A stretch of DNA of 64,000 bases. Origin: Streptomyces sp. NBC_01116 (GTDB taxonomy: Bacteria > Actinomycetota > Actinomycetes > Streptomycetales > Streptomycetaceae). Positions 25,830 through 34,999 of the stretch are shown here, piece after piece. Positions within the stretch are counted from its first letter, which is position 1. Each line of letters opens with the position of its first letter. The translations under genes and the position numbers were made by a program. Under the pieces are notes generated by a model. The model was not told the DNA's origin and did no database searches. It saw only the letters and a list, made by a program, of their open reading frames with translations. Location: assembly GCF_041435495.1 (NCBI RefSeq), contig NZ_CP108644.1:682001-746000 (forward strand), given 5' to 3'.

Positions 25830-25858
25830 AGTAGAACAATGCGACATGCGCATGTCAA
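25830..25858 (-). promoter_or_regulatory. Strong promoter of the lanthipeptide-like operon with 14-bp palindromic operator
   Basis: On the minus strand a consensus -35 TTGACA (25858-25853) and a -10 TCTACT (25835-25830) are 17 bp apart, predicting a ~34-nt leader to the precursor ATG. The perfect palindrome GACATGCGCATGTC (25843-25856) covers part of the -35 and the spacer, an ideal place for a repressor. No regulator gene is in the cluster. Confidence 0.72.
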
Positions 25859-26012
25859 CGAGCCGGGCGGGGCGCACCGCTTTACTGGCCGGTAGGCATC
25901 TATGCGGCCCAGGTCACACTCCTCTACGGTCGGGGCACTGCCCCGGCCCCTCCACGTCGGCGAGCCGCCGACCGGGTCCGGGCAACCCCCGTCTCCCGCC
26001 CCAGGAGGTCCC

Positions 26013-28076
26013 ATGCCACCCCCCGCCGCCCGCCGCCCCCGACGCAGGCTCCCCGTCGCGGTGCTCGCAGCCGTCCTCGGAGCGGCCACCCTCGGCGCCC
26101 CCTCCCCCGCGTCGGCGTCGGCCACCGCCGCCGGCGACGCGGACTACCTCGTCGGGCGCGGCATCTCCGACGTCACGGGCGAGGCCGCCGAGACCGGGAT
26201 GATGGGCTACTCCAGCTTCGACCAGAAGACGTCGGGCATCCATCAGCGGCAGAGGTCGCGCGCCTTCGTCGTCGTCGACCGGGCGAGCGGCAAGCGCGTG
26301 GTGTACGTCAACGCCGACCTCGCCATGATCTTCCAGTCGGTCCGGCAGGGCGTCATGGCCCGGCTGAAGGAGCGTTACGGCAGCCTGTACGGCGAGGAGA
26401 ACGTCCTCCTGTCGGCCACCCACACCCACTCGGGACCCGGCGGCTACTCCCACAACGTCGCCTACAACCTCTCCGTCCTCGGCTTCCAGAAGGAGACCTA
26501 CCGGGCGATCGTCGACGGCATCACGGACTCCGTCGCCAAGGCCCACGAGGACCTGAAGCCCGGCACGATGAGCCTCGGCACGGGGACCCTGACCAACGCC
26601 AGCGTCAACCGCTCCCGCGAGGCCTTCGACCGCAACCCGGCGGCCGACCGGGCCGCCTTCCCGGACGCGATCGACCCGGCGATGACCGTGCTGCGCTTCA
26701 AGCAGGGCGAGCGGGACGCGGGCGCGATCAGCTGGTTCGCCACCCACAACACCTCGATCACCAACAAGAACACGCTCATCAGCCCCGACAACAAGGGCTA
26801 CGCCGCCTACGCCTGGGAGCACGACCACGAAGGCGTCCGCTACCTCGACGACACCCCCGGGTTCGTCGCGGCCTTCCCCAACACCAACGCGGGCGACATG
26901 TCGCCGAACCTCAACCTGAAGCCGGGATCCGGGCCCACCGAGGACGAGTTCGAGAACGCGCGCGTCATCGGCGAGCGCCAGCTCGACAAGGCCCGCGAGA
27001 TCTACGACGGCACCCGGCCCGTCTCCGGAGGGGTCGACTCCCGGCTCGCCTACGTCGACATGGAGAACGTGACCGTACGCCCGGAGTACGCCCCGGACGG
27101 CAAGGAGCACCGGACCTGCCCCGCCGTCGTGGGCGCGTCCACGCTCGCGGGCAGCGTCGAGGACGGCCCGGCCATCCCCCTCTTCGAGGAGGGCATGCGC
27201 ACGCCGATCGCCCCCATTCTCGAAGCGCTGCGCGTCGACACCCCGTCCTGGCTCGCGACCTGCCAGTACCCCAAGGCGAGCCTGATCCCCACGGGGCTGC
27301 TGAGCAACGTCCACCCGGTCACCCCGAAGCGCCTCCCGCTCCAGATCATGAGGATCGGCGAGCTGCACCTGGTGGCCGCCCCGGGCGAGTTCACGATCGC
27401 CTCCGGCCTCCGCGTACGCCGCACGGTGGCCGAGCGGCTGGGCGTCCCGCTGGACCGCGTCCTGCTCCAGGGGTACGCCAACGCCTACAGCCAGTACGTG
27501 ACGACGCCGGAGGAGTACGACACCCAGAACTACGAGGGCGGCTCCACGTTGTACGGCCGCTACACCCTGCCCGCCTACCAGCAGGAGTACGCCCGGATCG
27601 CGGACTCCCTGCGCGAGGGCACGCCACTGGAGCGGGGCGCGACGCCGCCGGACGAGTCGGGCCGGCAGTTCACCTTCCAGACGGGGGTCGTGTACGACAA
27701 CCCGCCCGCCGGCAAGGCGTTCGGCGGTGTCCTGAAGGCCCCGGAGGCCTCGTACGCGCGGGGCTCCACCGCGACCGTCGAGTTCGCCACCGGGCACCCG
27801 AAGAACAACGTCCGCCGGGGCTCCACCTTCCTTGAGGTGCAGCGGCTGGAGAACGGCGCCTGGCAGCGGGTACTGGACGACGGCGACTGGGAGACCACCT
27901 ACCGCTGGACGCGGCTGAACGGTCTCACCGGCACCTCGAAGGCCACGGTCACCTGGGCCATCGCGGCGGACACCGCGCCCGGCACGTACCGGATCGTGCA
28001 CCACGGGGACGCCAGGAGCCTGCTCGGGAGGATCACGCCGTTCACCGGGGCGACGGGGACCTTCACCGTGCGCTAG
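26013..28076 (+). CDS. Secreted neutral/alkaline ceramidase
   Basis: 687 aa from ATG 26013, AGGAGG five bases upstream. A Sec-type signal peptide (basic RRPRRR, hydrophobic 13-30, probable cleavage after ASA near 36) exports it. The neutral ceramidase family is identified by GRGISDVTGEAAETGMMGY, the zinc motif ATHTHSGPGG (135-144), and the nucleophile segment NAGDMSPN. A C-terminal immunoglobulin-like domain begins near residue 540. It hydrolyses the N-acyl bond of ceramides, either to use exogenous sphingolipids or to act on host membranes. Monocistronic; its stop codon touches the palindromic element at 28075. Confidence 0.94.
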   Translation: MPPPAARRPRRRLPVAVLAAVLGAATLGAPSPASASATAAGDADYLVGRGISDVTGEAAETGMMGYSSFDQKTSGIHQRQRSRAFVVVDRASGKRVVYVNADLAMIFQSVRQGVMARLKERYGSLYGEENVLLSATHTHSGPGGYSHNVAYNLSVLGFQKETYRAIVDGITDSVAKAHEDLKPGTMSLGTGTLTNASVNRSREAFDRNPAADRAAFPDAIDPAMTVLRFKQGERDAGAISWFATHNTSITNKNTLISPDNKGYAAYAWEHDHEGVRYLDDTPGFVAAFPNTNAGDMSPNLNLKPGSGPTEDEFENARVIGERQLDKAREIYDGTRPVSGGVDSRLAYVDMENVTVRPEYAPDGKEHRTCPAVVGASTLAGSVEDGPAIPLFEEGMRTPIAPILEALRVDTPSWLATCQYPKASLIPTGLLSNVHPVTPKRLPLQIMRIGELHLVAAPGEFTIASGLRVRRTVAERLGVPLDRVLLQGYANAYSQYVTTPEEYDTQNYEGGSTLYGRYTLPAYQQEYARIADSLREGTPLERGATPPDESGRQFTFQTGVVYDNPPAGKAFGGVLKAPEASYARGSTATVEFATGHPKNNVRRGSTFLEVQRLENGAWQRVLDDGDWETTYRWTRLNGLTGTSKATVTWAIAADTAPGTYRIVHHGDARSLLGRITPFTGATGTFTVR

Positions 28077-28250
28077 GTCCTGTCGTCGAACTGCCGTCGT
28101 CGCCCGGAGGGCGGCCCTGCGGGGTCAGGTGCGTGCTCCCGGTGTGCCGGGTGCGGGTCCTCGTACGGGACCGTACTCGGGCCTGTGCCCGGTGCGGCGG
28201 GAGCGCGTGCATGGCACCGCGGGGCAGGCGGCAGTTCGACGACAGGGCCT
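28075..28250. repeat. 176-bp palindromic element with 22-base terminal inverted repeats (MITE-like)
   Basis: The ends AGG-T-CCTGTCG...(28075-28096) and the complement at 28229-28250 pair over 22 positions with one T/G mismatch; 18 of these (CCTGTCGTCGAACTGCCG) are perfect. The interior holds further pairing, for example GTACGG/CCGTAC around 28164-28177. It fills the space between convergent ceramidase and NUDIX genes, encodes nothing, and shows no clear target duplication. It could be a mobile palindromic repeat or a long bidirectional terminator. Confidence 0.6.
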
Positions 28251-28254
28251 GGAG

Positions 28255-28737
28255 TCAGGATGTCCGCGGGGTGGGCTGGAACCAGGCGGGGCCCTCGGTG
28301 AGGGCCTGCTTGATCCGGAACAGGGCGAACTCGCCGAGCGGCGGGAGCCCGTCCAGCGGGAACCAGCCCACCTCCAGCGACTCGTCGTCGTTGACCCGCG
28401 CCTCGCCGCCGGTCGCCCGGCAGCGGAAGGTGATGTCGAGGTACTGGCAGATGTCGCCGTTGTCGTACCGCACGGGATCCAGCGCCTGCGTGAGCACCAC
28501 CCGCTCGGCCACGCAGTGCACTCCGGTCTCCTCCAGCACCTCGCGCTCCGCCGTCGCCGCGGGCTCCTCCCCCGGCTCGGAGATCCCGCCGATGACCGCC
28601 CACTTCCCGGTGTCCGCGCGCCGCCCGAGCAGCACGCGGCCCTCGTCGTCGAGGACGACGGCCGTCACCCCGGGCAGCAGGAGCAGCTGGTGCCCGGCGG
28701 TCGCACGGATGTCGCGGATGAAGTCGGGAGTAGCCAT
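28255..28737 (-). CDS. NUDIX hydrolase
   Basis: 160 aa from ATG 28737. The Nudix box is complete: G-G-I-S-E-P-G-E-E followed by REVLEETGV, fitting Gx5Ex7REUXEEXGU. The N-terminus (GVTAVVLDDEGRVLLGRR) supplies the first beta-strand of the fold, and the WAVIGG segment precedes the box. Such small Streptomyces Nudix proteins hydrolyse nucleoside diphosphate derivatives or act as house-cleaning enzymes; specificity is not readable. It starts 31 bases before the stop of the lnt gene on the same strand and ends at the palindromic element. Confidence 0.93.
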   Translation of the reverse strand: MATPDFIRDIRATAGHQLLLLPGVTAVVLDDEGRVLLGRRADTGKWAVIGGISEPGEEPAATAEREVLEETGVHCVAERVVLTQALDPVRYDNGDICQYLDITFRCRATGGEARVNDDESLEVGWFPLDGLPPLGEFALFRIKQALTEGPAWFQPTPRTS

Positions 28738-28767
28738 GGATCCGAGCCTACGTGGCCGGGTCAGGTG

Positions 28768-30372
28768 CTACCGGCCGGTCCCCCGGATCCTGCGGGCCCG
28801 GAACGCCGAGACGCTCACCCAGCCGAGGCCCGCCAGGGCCAGCAGCGCGATGACGCCCTCGGGCAGGGGGCCCATCCGGGTCGCGGGGGTGAGCGAGGAG
28901 CGCAGCGGGACGTCGTCGACGAGGGCGTCGGGGGTGAACATCCCGCTCTTCCCGACGATCGTGCCGTCCGGGCGGATCACCGCGCTGACCCCGCTGGTGA
29001 CGGGGACCACGACGGCCCGCCCGTGCTCGACGGCCCGCACCTGGGACATGGCCAGCTGCTGGTAGGTCATCTCGCTGCGGCCGAACGTCGCGTTGTTGCT
29101 CGGCACGGCGATCATCCGGCCGCCGTGGGTGACGGTGTCGCGTACGGCGTCGTCGAAGGCGGCCTCGTAACAGGTCACGAGCCCCACCTTCGTCCCCGCG
29201 AGGTCGAAGACGCCGACCTCGGTGCCGGGGACGAACTCGCGCTGCACCCGGTCGACGTCCTCGCTGAAGAAGCGGGCGACGGTGCGCATCGGCATGTACT
29301 CGCCGAACGGCTGGATGTGCCGCTTGTCGTAGGTGTCGACGGGGCCCTGGTCGGGGTCCCATTCGATCAAGGTGTTGCGGAGGCTGTCGGAGCCCTTCTC
29401 GACCACCGAACCGACGACCGTGGGGGCGCCGATCGCCTTGACGGCGTCGTCGATGACCTGGCGGGCGTCCGCGTTGAGATAGGGGTCGAGGTCGGAGGAG
29501 TTCTCCGGCCAGAGCACGAAGTCGGGCTGCTTCTCCTTGCCCGCCTTCACGTCCTCGGCCAGCTGCGCGGTGCGCCGGGCGTGATTGTCGAGTACGGCGC
29601 GGCGCTGGGCGTTGAAGTCGAGGCCCAGGCGCGGCACGTTGCCCTGGATCGCGGCGACGGTGGCCGTGCCGTTCTCCGCCGAGTCGTCGACCAGGGGCAG
29701 CGCGGCGAGGGCTCCGACGACGGGCACGAGGACGCTCACGGCGGCGCCGGCGACGGCCGCGCGCGGGACCTTCCCGGTTTCGCGGTACGCGACGAGCTGT
29801 CGCACGGCCTCGTAGAGCCCGAAGCCGCACAGCACGACGGCGAAGGAGAGCAGCGGGGTGCCGCCGAGCGCGGCGAGCGGCAGGAAGGCGCTCTCGGACT
29901 GGCCGAAGGCGATCTTGCCCCAGGGGAAGCCGCCGAACGGGATCCGGGCGCGGACCGCCTCGTCCAGCACCCAGACCGCGGCGGCCCACACGGGCCAGTG
30001 GGCGAGGCGGGTCACCGCGGCGATGCCGAGGCAACCGACCGCGATGAAGAGCGCCTCCGCGGCGGCCAGGGCCAGCCACGGCACCGGGCCGACGTCCTCG
30101 CCGGTCCAGTGCAGCAGCGGAAGCATGAAGCCGAGGCCCGACAGGAGGCCGAGGCCGAAGGCGGCCCGGAGTCCGCGCCCGTGCAGCACCCATCCCAGCA
30201 GCGCGAATCCGGGCAGCACGAGCCACCACAGGGGCCGGGGCGGGAAGCTCGTGTAGAGCAGCAGCCCGGACAGCACGGCGGCGGCCGGGCGGAGGAGCCG
30301 CAGCAGCGGTCCGGCGGCCGGGGAGGCTGCGGCGGGCGGCGGGTCGTCGACGGGAGTCATGGTGGCGCTCAC
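28768..30372 (-). CDS. lnt: Apolipoprotein N-acyltransferase
   Basis: 534 aa, about the family's length. Six to eight transmembrane helices (about 28-215) precede a periplasm-facing nitrilase-type domain. Catalytic triad context is visible: Glu in the WPENSSDLDPY segment, Lys in DKRHIQPFGEYMP, and Cys in VTCYEAAFDD; the ARFF/EF loops GEYMPMR and FSED are as expected. It N-acylates the N-terminal cysteine of lipoproteins in the membrane. Actinobacteria often have more than one copy; this one stands with a NUDIX gene downstream. Confidence 0.94.
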   Translation of the reverse strand: MSATMTPVDDPPPAAASPAAGPLLRLLRPAAAVLSGLLLYTSFPPRPLWWLVLPGFALLGWVLHGRGLRAAFGLGLLSGLGFMLPLLHWTGEDVGPVPWLALAAAEALFIAVGCLGIAAVTRLAHWPVWAAAVWVLDEAVRARIPFGGFPWGKIAFGQSESAFLPLAALGGTPLLSFAVVLCGFGLYEAVRQLVAYRETGKVPRAAVAGAAVSVLVPVVGALAALPLVDDSAENGTATVAAIQGNVPRLGLDFNAQRRAVLDNHARRTAQLAEDVKAGKEKQPDFVLWPENSSDLDPYLNADARQVIDDAVKAIGAPTVVGSVVEKGSDSLRNTLIEWDPDQGPVDTYDKRHIQPFGEYMPMRTVARFFSEDVDRVQREFVPGTEVGVFDLAGTKVGLVTCYEAAFDDAVRDTVTHGGRMIAVPSNNATFGRSEMTYQQLAMSQVRAVEHGRAVVVPVTSGVSAVIRPDGTIVGKSGMFTPDALVDDVPLRSSLTPATRMGPLPEGVIALLALAGLGWVSVSAFRARRIRGTGR

Positions 30373-30538
30373 CCGGCGGAGTCTACGGTGGGCGGCTGTG
30401 AGCGGCGGCGTTGACCTGCGTGGGGCGGGTTTCGCGGGCGGCTCCGGAGCGTCTCGCGGGCGGCGGCGCGCGGCCCGGCAGGTCGGCCGGTCGCCGTGAC
30501 GGCGGCCGGTGGCCGGCGCGGCCCGGCCGGTCGCCCGG

Positions 30539-31102
30539 TCAGTCGCCCGGGTGCTTGCCGGAGGCCGGCAGGTGCAGGCGTTGCCGGATGAACCGTACGG
30601 CCGTCTCCGCGTCGTCGACCGTGACGGTGAAGGTGCGGCCGTCGCCGAGGCGCAGGAGCATGCCCTCGCCCTTGCGGACCACGACGGCCGTGCCCTGCTC
30701 GGGACGCCAGCGGTAGCCCCAGCCGCCCCAGTGGCGCGGATTGATCCGGGGGACGAACTCCGCTCCGGTCACATGGCTGAGGAGGATCCGACGGCGCGGC
30801 AGGCCGGCGTGGCCGCAGCGCACCTCCAGGCTGTCCCCGTCGACCTTGACGGCCACATGGACGAAGGCGAGCGTCCCGAAGAGGATCAGCAGTCCGGCGG
30901 CGAGGCAGCCGACCACCGACATGAGCAGCGGGGCGATGCCCGAGGTCCAGGCGCCGTCGACGGCCAGCTCGATGCCGAGGGCCACACAGCCCGCGCCCGC
31001 GAGGGCCAGCACCCACTGGATACGGTTGGTGGCGCGGCCGTTCCACTCCGTGGGCGGCGCCTGGCTCGACCCGTGCCTCGCACTCTCGGGGAGGTCCGTC
31101 AT
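30539..31102 (-). CDS. Membrane protein with two helices and PH-like domain, unknown
   Basis: 187 aa from ATG 31102. The N-terminal ~28 residues are polar, then two adjacent transmembrane helices (about 29-50 and 55-85) precede a cytoplasmic beta-rich domain of ~90 residues (VAVKVDGDSLEVRC, WGYRWRPEQGTAVVVRKGEG, LRLGDGRTFTVTVDD) that resembles bacterial PH-like domains of DUF3093-type proteins, a tentative comparison. No catalytic residues stand out. Located between lnt and the racemase on the same strand with gaps of ~100-165 bases. Confidence 0.65.
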   Translation of the reverse strand: MTDLPESARHGSSQAPPTEWNGRATNRIQWVLALAGAGCVALGIELAVDGAWTSGIAPLLMSVVGCLAAGLLILFGTLAFVHVAVKVDGDSLEVRCGHAGLPRRRILLSHVTGAEFVPRINPRHWGGWGYRWRPEQGTAVVVRKGEGMLLRLGDGRTFTVTVDDAETAVRFIRQRLHLPASGKHPGD

Positions 31103-31198
31103 ATTCAGCAGCGTAGCCGCGTTCCGGGCTCCCGGCCGGGGCTGCGGGGGCCGATCGGGCTACCCGGTCGATCCGCCGGGCGCCCCCGGCGGGCCGGG

Positions 31199-31984
31199 TC
31201 AGCGGACGGGTGCCGCGACGGCCAGCATCCGGCCCTCGGCGTAGGTGAGGGCGGCCTCCGGGAGGACGCTGGGCCGGCCGGCCCGGAGCACGGTGAGCGT
31301 GCCGGAGGGCTCGGCGGTGGGGGCGGGGTCCGCTCCGATCCGGCGCAGCGCCTGGGCCGCGACCGCTCCGGCGGACCCGTGCAGGGCGAGCGGCGGGCGG
31401 CCGGGCCGCTGCACGGCCTCGCGGATGCGGGCCGCGACCAGCTCGTAGTGGGTGCAGCCGAGGACGACGGCCCGCACGTCGGCCGGGGTGAGGTCGGCGG
31501 CCGCGGCGACGGCCCGGTCGATCCCGTCCTCGTCGCCGTGCTCCAGGGCGTCGGCGAGCCCGGGGCACGGGACCTCGGTGACGTCCGCGGTCCCGCCGAA
31601 TTCACCGATCAGACCGCGCTGGTAGGGGCTGCCGGTGGTGGCCGGGGTGGCCCAGATGGCGACGGAGCCGCCGCCCGCCGCGGCCGGCTTGATCGCGGGG
31701 ACCGTGCCGATGACCGGCAGCGCGGGCTCCAGTTCGGCGCGGAGCGCCGGCAGGGCGTGGACGGAGGCGGTGTTGCAGGCGACGATCAGCGCGTCCGGCC
31801 GGTGGGCGGCGGCGGCGCGGGCGACGTCCAGCGCGAGCGCGGTGATGTCCTCGGGGGTACGGGGGCCCCAGGGCATGGACGCGGGGTCCGAGGAGAGGAC
31901 GAGTTCGGCGTCGGGCCGCAGGCGGCGTACCGCGGCCGCTGCCGCCAGCAGGCCGATTCCGGAGTCCATGAGCGCGATCTTCAC
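31199..31984 (-). CDS. Aspartate/glutamate racemase family protein (MurI-like)
   Basis: 261 aa from ATG 31984. Two catalytic cysteines lie in ACNTAS and GCTHYEL, and the first acidic residue in MDSGIG near the N-terminus, exactly as in glutamate racemase. The MurI reaction supplies D-glutamate for peptidoglycan. The protein is close to MurI length, but the segment after MDSGIG reads LLAAAAAVRR rather than the more usual GGLTV, and Streptomyces have another murI copy, so this may be a divergent paralogue with another amino acid as substrate. Confidence 0.85.
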   Translation of the reverse strand: MKIALMDSGIGLLAAAAAVRRLRPDAELVLSSDPASMPWGPRTPEDITALALDVARAAAAHRPDALIVACNTASVHALPALRAELEPALPVIGTVPAIKPAAAGGGSVAIWATPATTGSPYQRGLIGEFGGTADVTEVPCPGLADALEHGDEDGIDRAVAAAADLTPADVRAVVLGCTHYELVAARIREAVQRPGRPPLALHGSAGAVAAQALRRIGADPAPTAEPSGTLTVLRAGRPSVLPEAALTYAEGRMLAVAAPVR

Positions 31985-32042
31985 CCGGTCACCCTAGCCG
32001 ACAGCCCTTGCGGACCGGGCTCAGTGGGGCAGACTTCGGCGG

Positions 32043-33224
32043 ATGAGCGCCGTTGCCTGGATCGCCGTGGGTTCACTGATCGCGTGGGTGTGGCTGCTGC
32101 TCGGGCAGGGCTTCTACTGGCGGACGGACCAGCGGCTCCCCCGGCGCGCCGACCCGGCGCGCTGGCCGTCGGTGGCGGTGGTGGTGCCGGCCCGCGACGA
32201 GGCGGGGATGCTGCCGATGAGCCTGCCGTCCCTGCTGGTCCAGGACTATCCGGGGGACGTCCGGATCATCCTCGTCGACGACTGCAGCAGCGACGGCACC
32301 GGGCAGCTGGCCCGGGAGCTGGCCGCCCGGTACGGCGGGTTCCCGCTGGAGGTGGTGACGCCCGGGGAGCCGGAGCAGGGCTGGACGGGCAAGCTCTGGG
32401 CCCTGCGGCACGGCATCGCGGTGGCCCGGCGGGACAAGCCGGACTTCCTGCTGCTGACCGACGCGGACATCGCGCACGAGCCGGACAGCCTGCGCGATCT
32501 GGTGGCCGCGGCCGGCTCCGGGGGCGAGGGCGGTTTCGACCTGGTGTCGCAGATGGCGCGGCTGCGGGTGGAGAGCGTCTGGGAGCGTCTGGTGGTGCCC
32601 GCGTTCGTCTACTTCTTCGGGCAGCTCTACCCGTTCCGCCGGGTGAACCGTGCCCGGTCGCGGACCGCGGCCGCGGCGGGGGGCTGCGTCCTGCTGCGCA
32701 CCGGGGCCGCCGAGCGGGCGCGGATCCCGGACTCGATCCGGCAGGCGGTGATCGACGACGTGTCGCTGGCGCGGGAGGTGCGGCGCAGCGGCGGCCGGAT
32801 CTGGCTGGGGCTCGCGGATCGGGTGGACAGCGTGCGGCCGTATCCGCGGCTGGCGGATCTGTGGCGGATGGTCGCGCGGAGCGCGTACGCGCAGTTGCGG
32901 CACAGTCCGCTGCTGCTGGCGGGAACGGTCCCGGGGCTGCTGCTCGTCTACGTGGCGCCGCCCGCGACGCTGGTGGTGGGCCTGCTGACGGGTGACGGGG
33001 TGGCGGCCTGGGCGGGCGGCGCGGCGTGGGCGGTGATGACGGCGACGTATCTGCCGATGCTGGCGTACTACCGCCAGTCGCCGTGGCTGGGCCCGCTGCT
33101 GCCGCTGACGGCGGTGCTGTATCTGCTGATGACGGTGGACTCGGCGGTGCAGCACTACCGGGGGCGGGGTGCCTCCTGGAAGGGGCGTACGTACGCGCGC
33201 CCGGAGGCCGCGCCCGACCGGTGA
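32043..33224 (+). CDS. Family 2 glycosyltransferase (HpnB-like)
   Basis: 393 aa from ATG 32043. A first membrane helix (about 4-23) is followed by the GT-A core: VAVVVPARDEAGMLP, IILVDDCSSDGT, and the metal motif TDADIAHEPDSL. The acceptor/base region is QAVIDDVSLAREV, and three C-terminal transmembrane helices follow. This arrangement is that of the hopene-associated HpnB glycosyltransferases, though no squalene-hopene cyclase genes are adjacent. It would transfer a sugar to a membrane lipid acceptor at the inner face. Divergent from the racemase gene with a 58-bp gap. Confidence 0.9.
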   Translation: MSAVAWIAVGSLIAWVWLLLGQGFYWRTDQRLPRRADPARWPSVAVVVPARDEAGMLPMSLPSLLVQDYPGDVRIILVDDCSSDGTGQLARELAARYGGFPLEVVTPGEPEQGWTGKLWALRHGIAVARRDKPDFLLLTDADIAHEPDSLRDLVAAAGSGGEGGFDLVSQMARLRVESVWERLVVPAFVYFFGQLYPFRRVNRARSRTAAAAGGCVLLRTGAAERARIPDSIRQAVIDDVSLAREVRRSGGRIWLGLADRVDSVRPYPRLADLWRMVARSAYAQLRHSPLLLAGTVPGLLLVYVAPPATLVVGLLTGDGVAAWAGGAAWAVMTATYLPMLAYYRQSPWLGPLLPLTAVLYLLMTVDSAVQHYRGRGASWKGRTYARPEAAPDR

Positions 33225-33273
33225 CGCCGCCGGGCGGCGGGCGGGCGGTCCGGGCGGGCGCGGTCGGGGCGGG

Positions 33274-34650
33274 TCACTTGCGGCCGGGCGTCCAGTTCAT
33301 TCCCCAGCCGTAGGCGGCGTCGATGGTGCGCTGCGGGCTCACGCCCCGGTCCGGGACCAGATAGCGGGCCTCGCGCTGCACGGTGAGGTCGCCGCCGTTG
33401 TTGGTGATCAGGGCCAGGGCGCAGACGGTGGAGGGCACGGTGCACTCGTCGAGGGAGAAGTCGATGGCCGCGCCGTTCTGCGGCTGGAGGGTGACCGTGG
33501 CGTGGAGATCGGCGAAGCTCCGGGCGCCCTCGTAGATGGTGACGAAGATCAGTACGCGCCGCAGCAGGTCCTTGTGGTCGAGGTTGATGGTCATGTTCTC
33601 GCCGCTGGAGAGCGCGCCGGTGCGGTCGTCGCCGTCGAGATGGATGAAGGGCGGCCTGTTCAGTGAGCCGAAGGCGTTCCCGAGCGACTGCACGACTCCC
33701 TTCCGGCCGTCGGCAAGTTCGTACAGTGCGCAGAGGTCGAGGTCGAGATCGGCGTGCATGGCGACGGCCCGGCCGAGCTTGGCTCCCCAGCCCTTGAACT
33801 GTTTGCGCACTTCCCAGTTGAGGTTGACGCGCAGCGCGCCGGAGGTGCCGCCCTGCTTGGCGAGCGAGACGGACGGCGCGCTCTTCGTCAGCGTGACCTT
33901 GGTCAGCCGTACGGGCGCTGGGGCGGGCGGGGCCGCGGGGGCGGCGGGCGAGGGAAGCGTCGGCGGGACGGGTGCGGCGGGCGGGGCGACAGGTGCGGGG
34001 GCCGGGGTGGCGGGTGCAGGGGCTGCGGGGCCGGGCCGCGACGGGGCAACAGGGGCCGCCGGGGCCTGTGGGACCGCCGAAGCCTGTGGGTCGGACAGGA
34101 CAGGTGCGGCGGGCGGGGCCTGCTGCGGTTCGTCCACGGAGATGCCGAAGTCGGTCGCCAGCCCTTCGAGGCCGGTGCTGTAACCCTGTCCGACCGCGCG
34201 GAACTTCCAGGCGCCCTGCCGCCGGTACAGCTCGCCGAGGATGAAGGCGGTCTCGATCGTGGCGTCCGTGCTGTCGAAGCGGGCCAGCTCCGCGCCGCTC
34301 GCCGCGTCGGTGACCCGCACGTACAGTCCGCTCACCCTGCCGAAGGTCCCGCCGTCCGCCGAGGCGGCGACGACGATGCGCTCGATCGCGGGCTCGACCT
34401 TGCCGAAGTCGACGGCGAGGGTGTCGGTGACGTGGCCGGAAGCGGTTCGCTTGCCCTCGTGCCGGACCGCGCCGGACGCGTGGGCCGGCTGGTTGTAGAA
34501 GACGAAGTCCGCGTCACCGCGGACCCTGCCCGCGACCAGCAGGAGAGCCGAGGCGTCGACGTCCGGGGCACCCGGTGTGACGTGCCGGCCCAGCTCGACG
34601 CGCACGGCGCCGGCCGGCACCGCAACGTTGGTTCCTTTTTGCATGGTCAT
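33274..34650 (-). CDS. Double TerD-domain stress/tellurium-resistance protein
   Basis: 458 aa. ATG 34650 gives the canonical TerD N-terminus [12 protein letters not shown]; an ATG 10 residues... upstream would add GAS-rich residues only. The first TerD domain has the calcium-site motifs [11 protein letters not shown] and [12 protein letters not shown] followed by [13 protein letters not shown] Pro/Ala-rich linker of about 90 residues separates a second TerD-like domain ([14 protein letters not shown] onward, [19 protein letters not shown]). The two-domain, linked form recalls TerA. These proteins bind calcium and take part in membrane or metal stress responses; no other ter genes are adjacent. 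Confidence 0.85.
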   Translation of the reverse strand: MTMQKGTNVAVPAGAVRVELGRHVTPGAPDVDASALLLVAGRVRGDADFVFYNQPAHASGAVRHEGKRTASGHVTDTLAVDFGKVEPAIERIVVAASADGGTFGRVSGLYVRVTDAASGAELARFDSTDATIETAFILGELYRRQGAWKFRAVGQGYSTGLEGLATDFGISVDEPQQAPPAAPVLSDPQASAVPQAPAAPVAPSRPGPAAPAPATPAPAPVAPPAAPVPPTLPSPAAPAAPPAPAPVRLTKVTLTKSAPSVSLAKQGGTSGALRVNLNWEVRKQFKGWGAKLGRAVAMHADLDLDLCALYELADGRKGVVQSLGNAFGSLNRPPFIHLDGDDRTGALSSGENMTINLDHKDLLRRVLIFVTIYEGARSFADLHATVTLQPQNGAAIDFSLDECTVPSTVCALALITNNGGDLTVQREARYLVPDRGVSPQRTIDAAYGWGMNWTPGRK

Positions 34651-34873
34651 GCTCGCCCCCATCACGAATCCGGCTGCCCGCAGGCTTTCCCCCACAACCT
34701 AACGGCCGGTGGCGGGAAAGCCTCCGGGCGCCCGGGCCGTGGCGGACGAGCCCCGGCAGTCCGCGGCCCCACGTGGTGAACGGCTCGGCCGTCTCGCCGA
34801 GCACGTCGAAGACCTGGGTGACCGGACCGTCCCGGTGCGATGGGGCGGCTGTCCACGGGGTGAGGGAAGGACA

Positions 34874-34926
34874 CGAAGACCTCCGTGCGGTGAGGACTCG
34901 ACGCCTTCACCGCACGGAGGTCTTCG
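34874..34926. terminator. Long perfect hairpin in a 349-bp gene-free interval
   Basis: Twenty-base arms (first arm CGAAGACCTCCGTGCGGTGA, 34874-34893; second 34907-34926) pair perfectly around a 13-base loop. The interval 34651-34999 lies between the TerD gene start and the SulP copy 2 stop, both on the minus strand, so the hairpin is placed to terminate SulP transcription. A related GAAGACCT occurs again at 34809. I see no credible gene in the rest; fragmentary frames look non-coding. Confidence 0.65.
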
Positions 34927-34999
34927 CCCTGGTCGAGCGCGGCCCGTGCCGGCAACGCGCTCGTGATCAGTACGCCTGGGGAGTGTTCCGCGACACGCC

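Noticed and set aside
34662..34955. Short overlapping frames on both strands in the TerD-SulP interval
   Set aside because: They cross the perfect hairpin, have no SD and show no family resemblance; one stretch reads like a gene remnant but is too short to claim.
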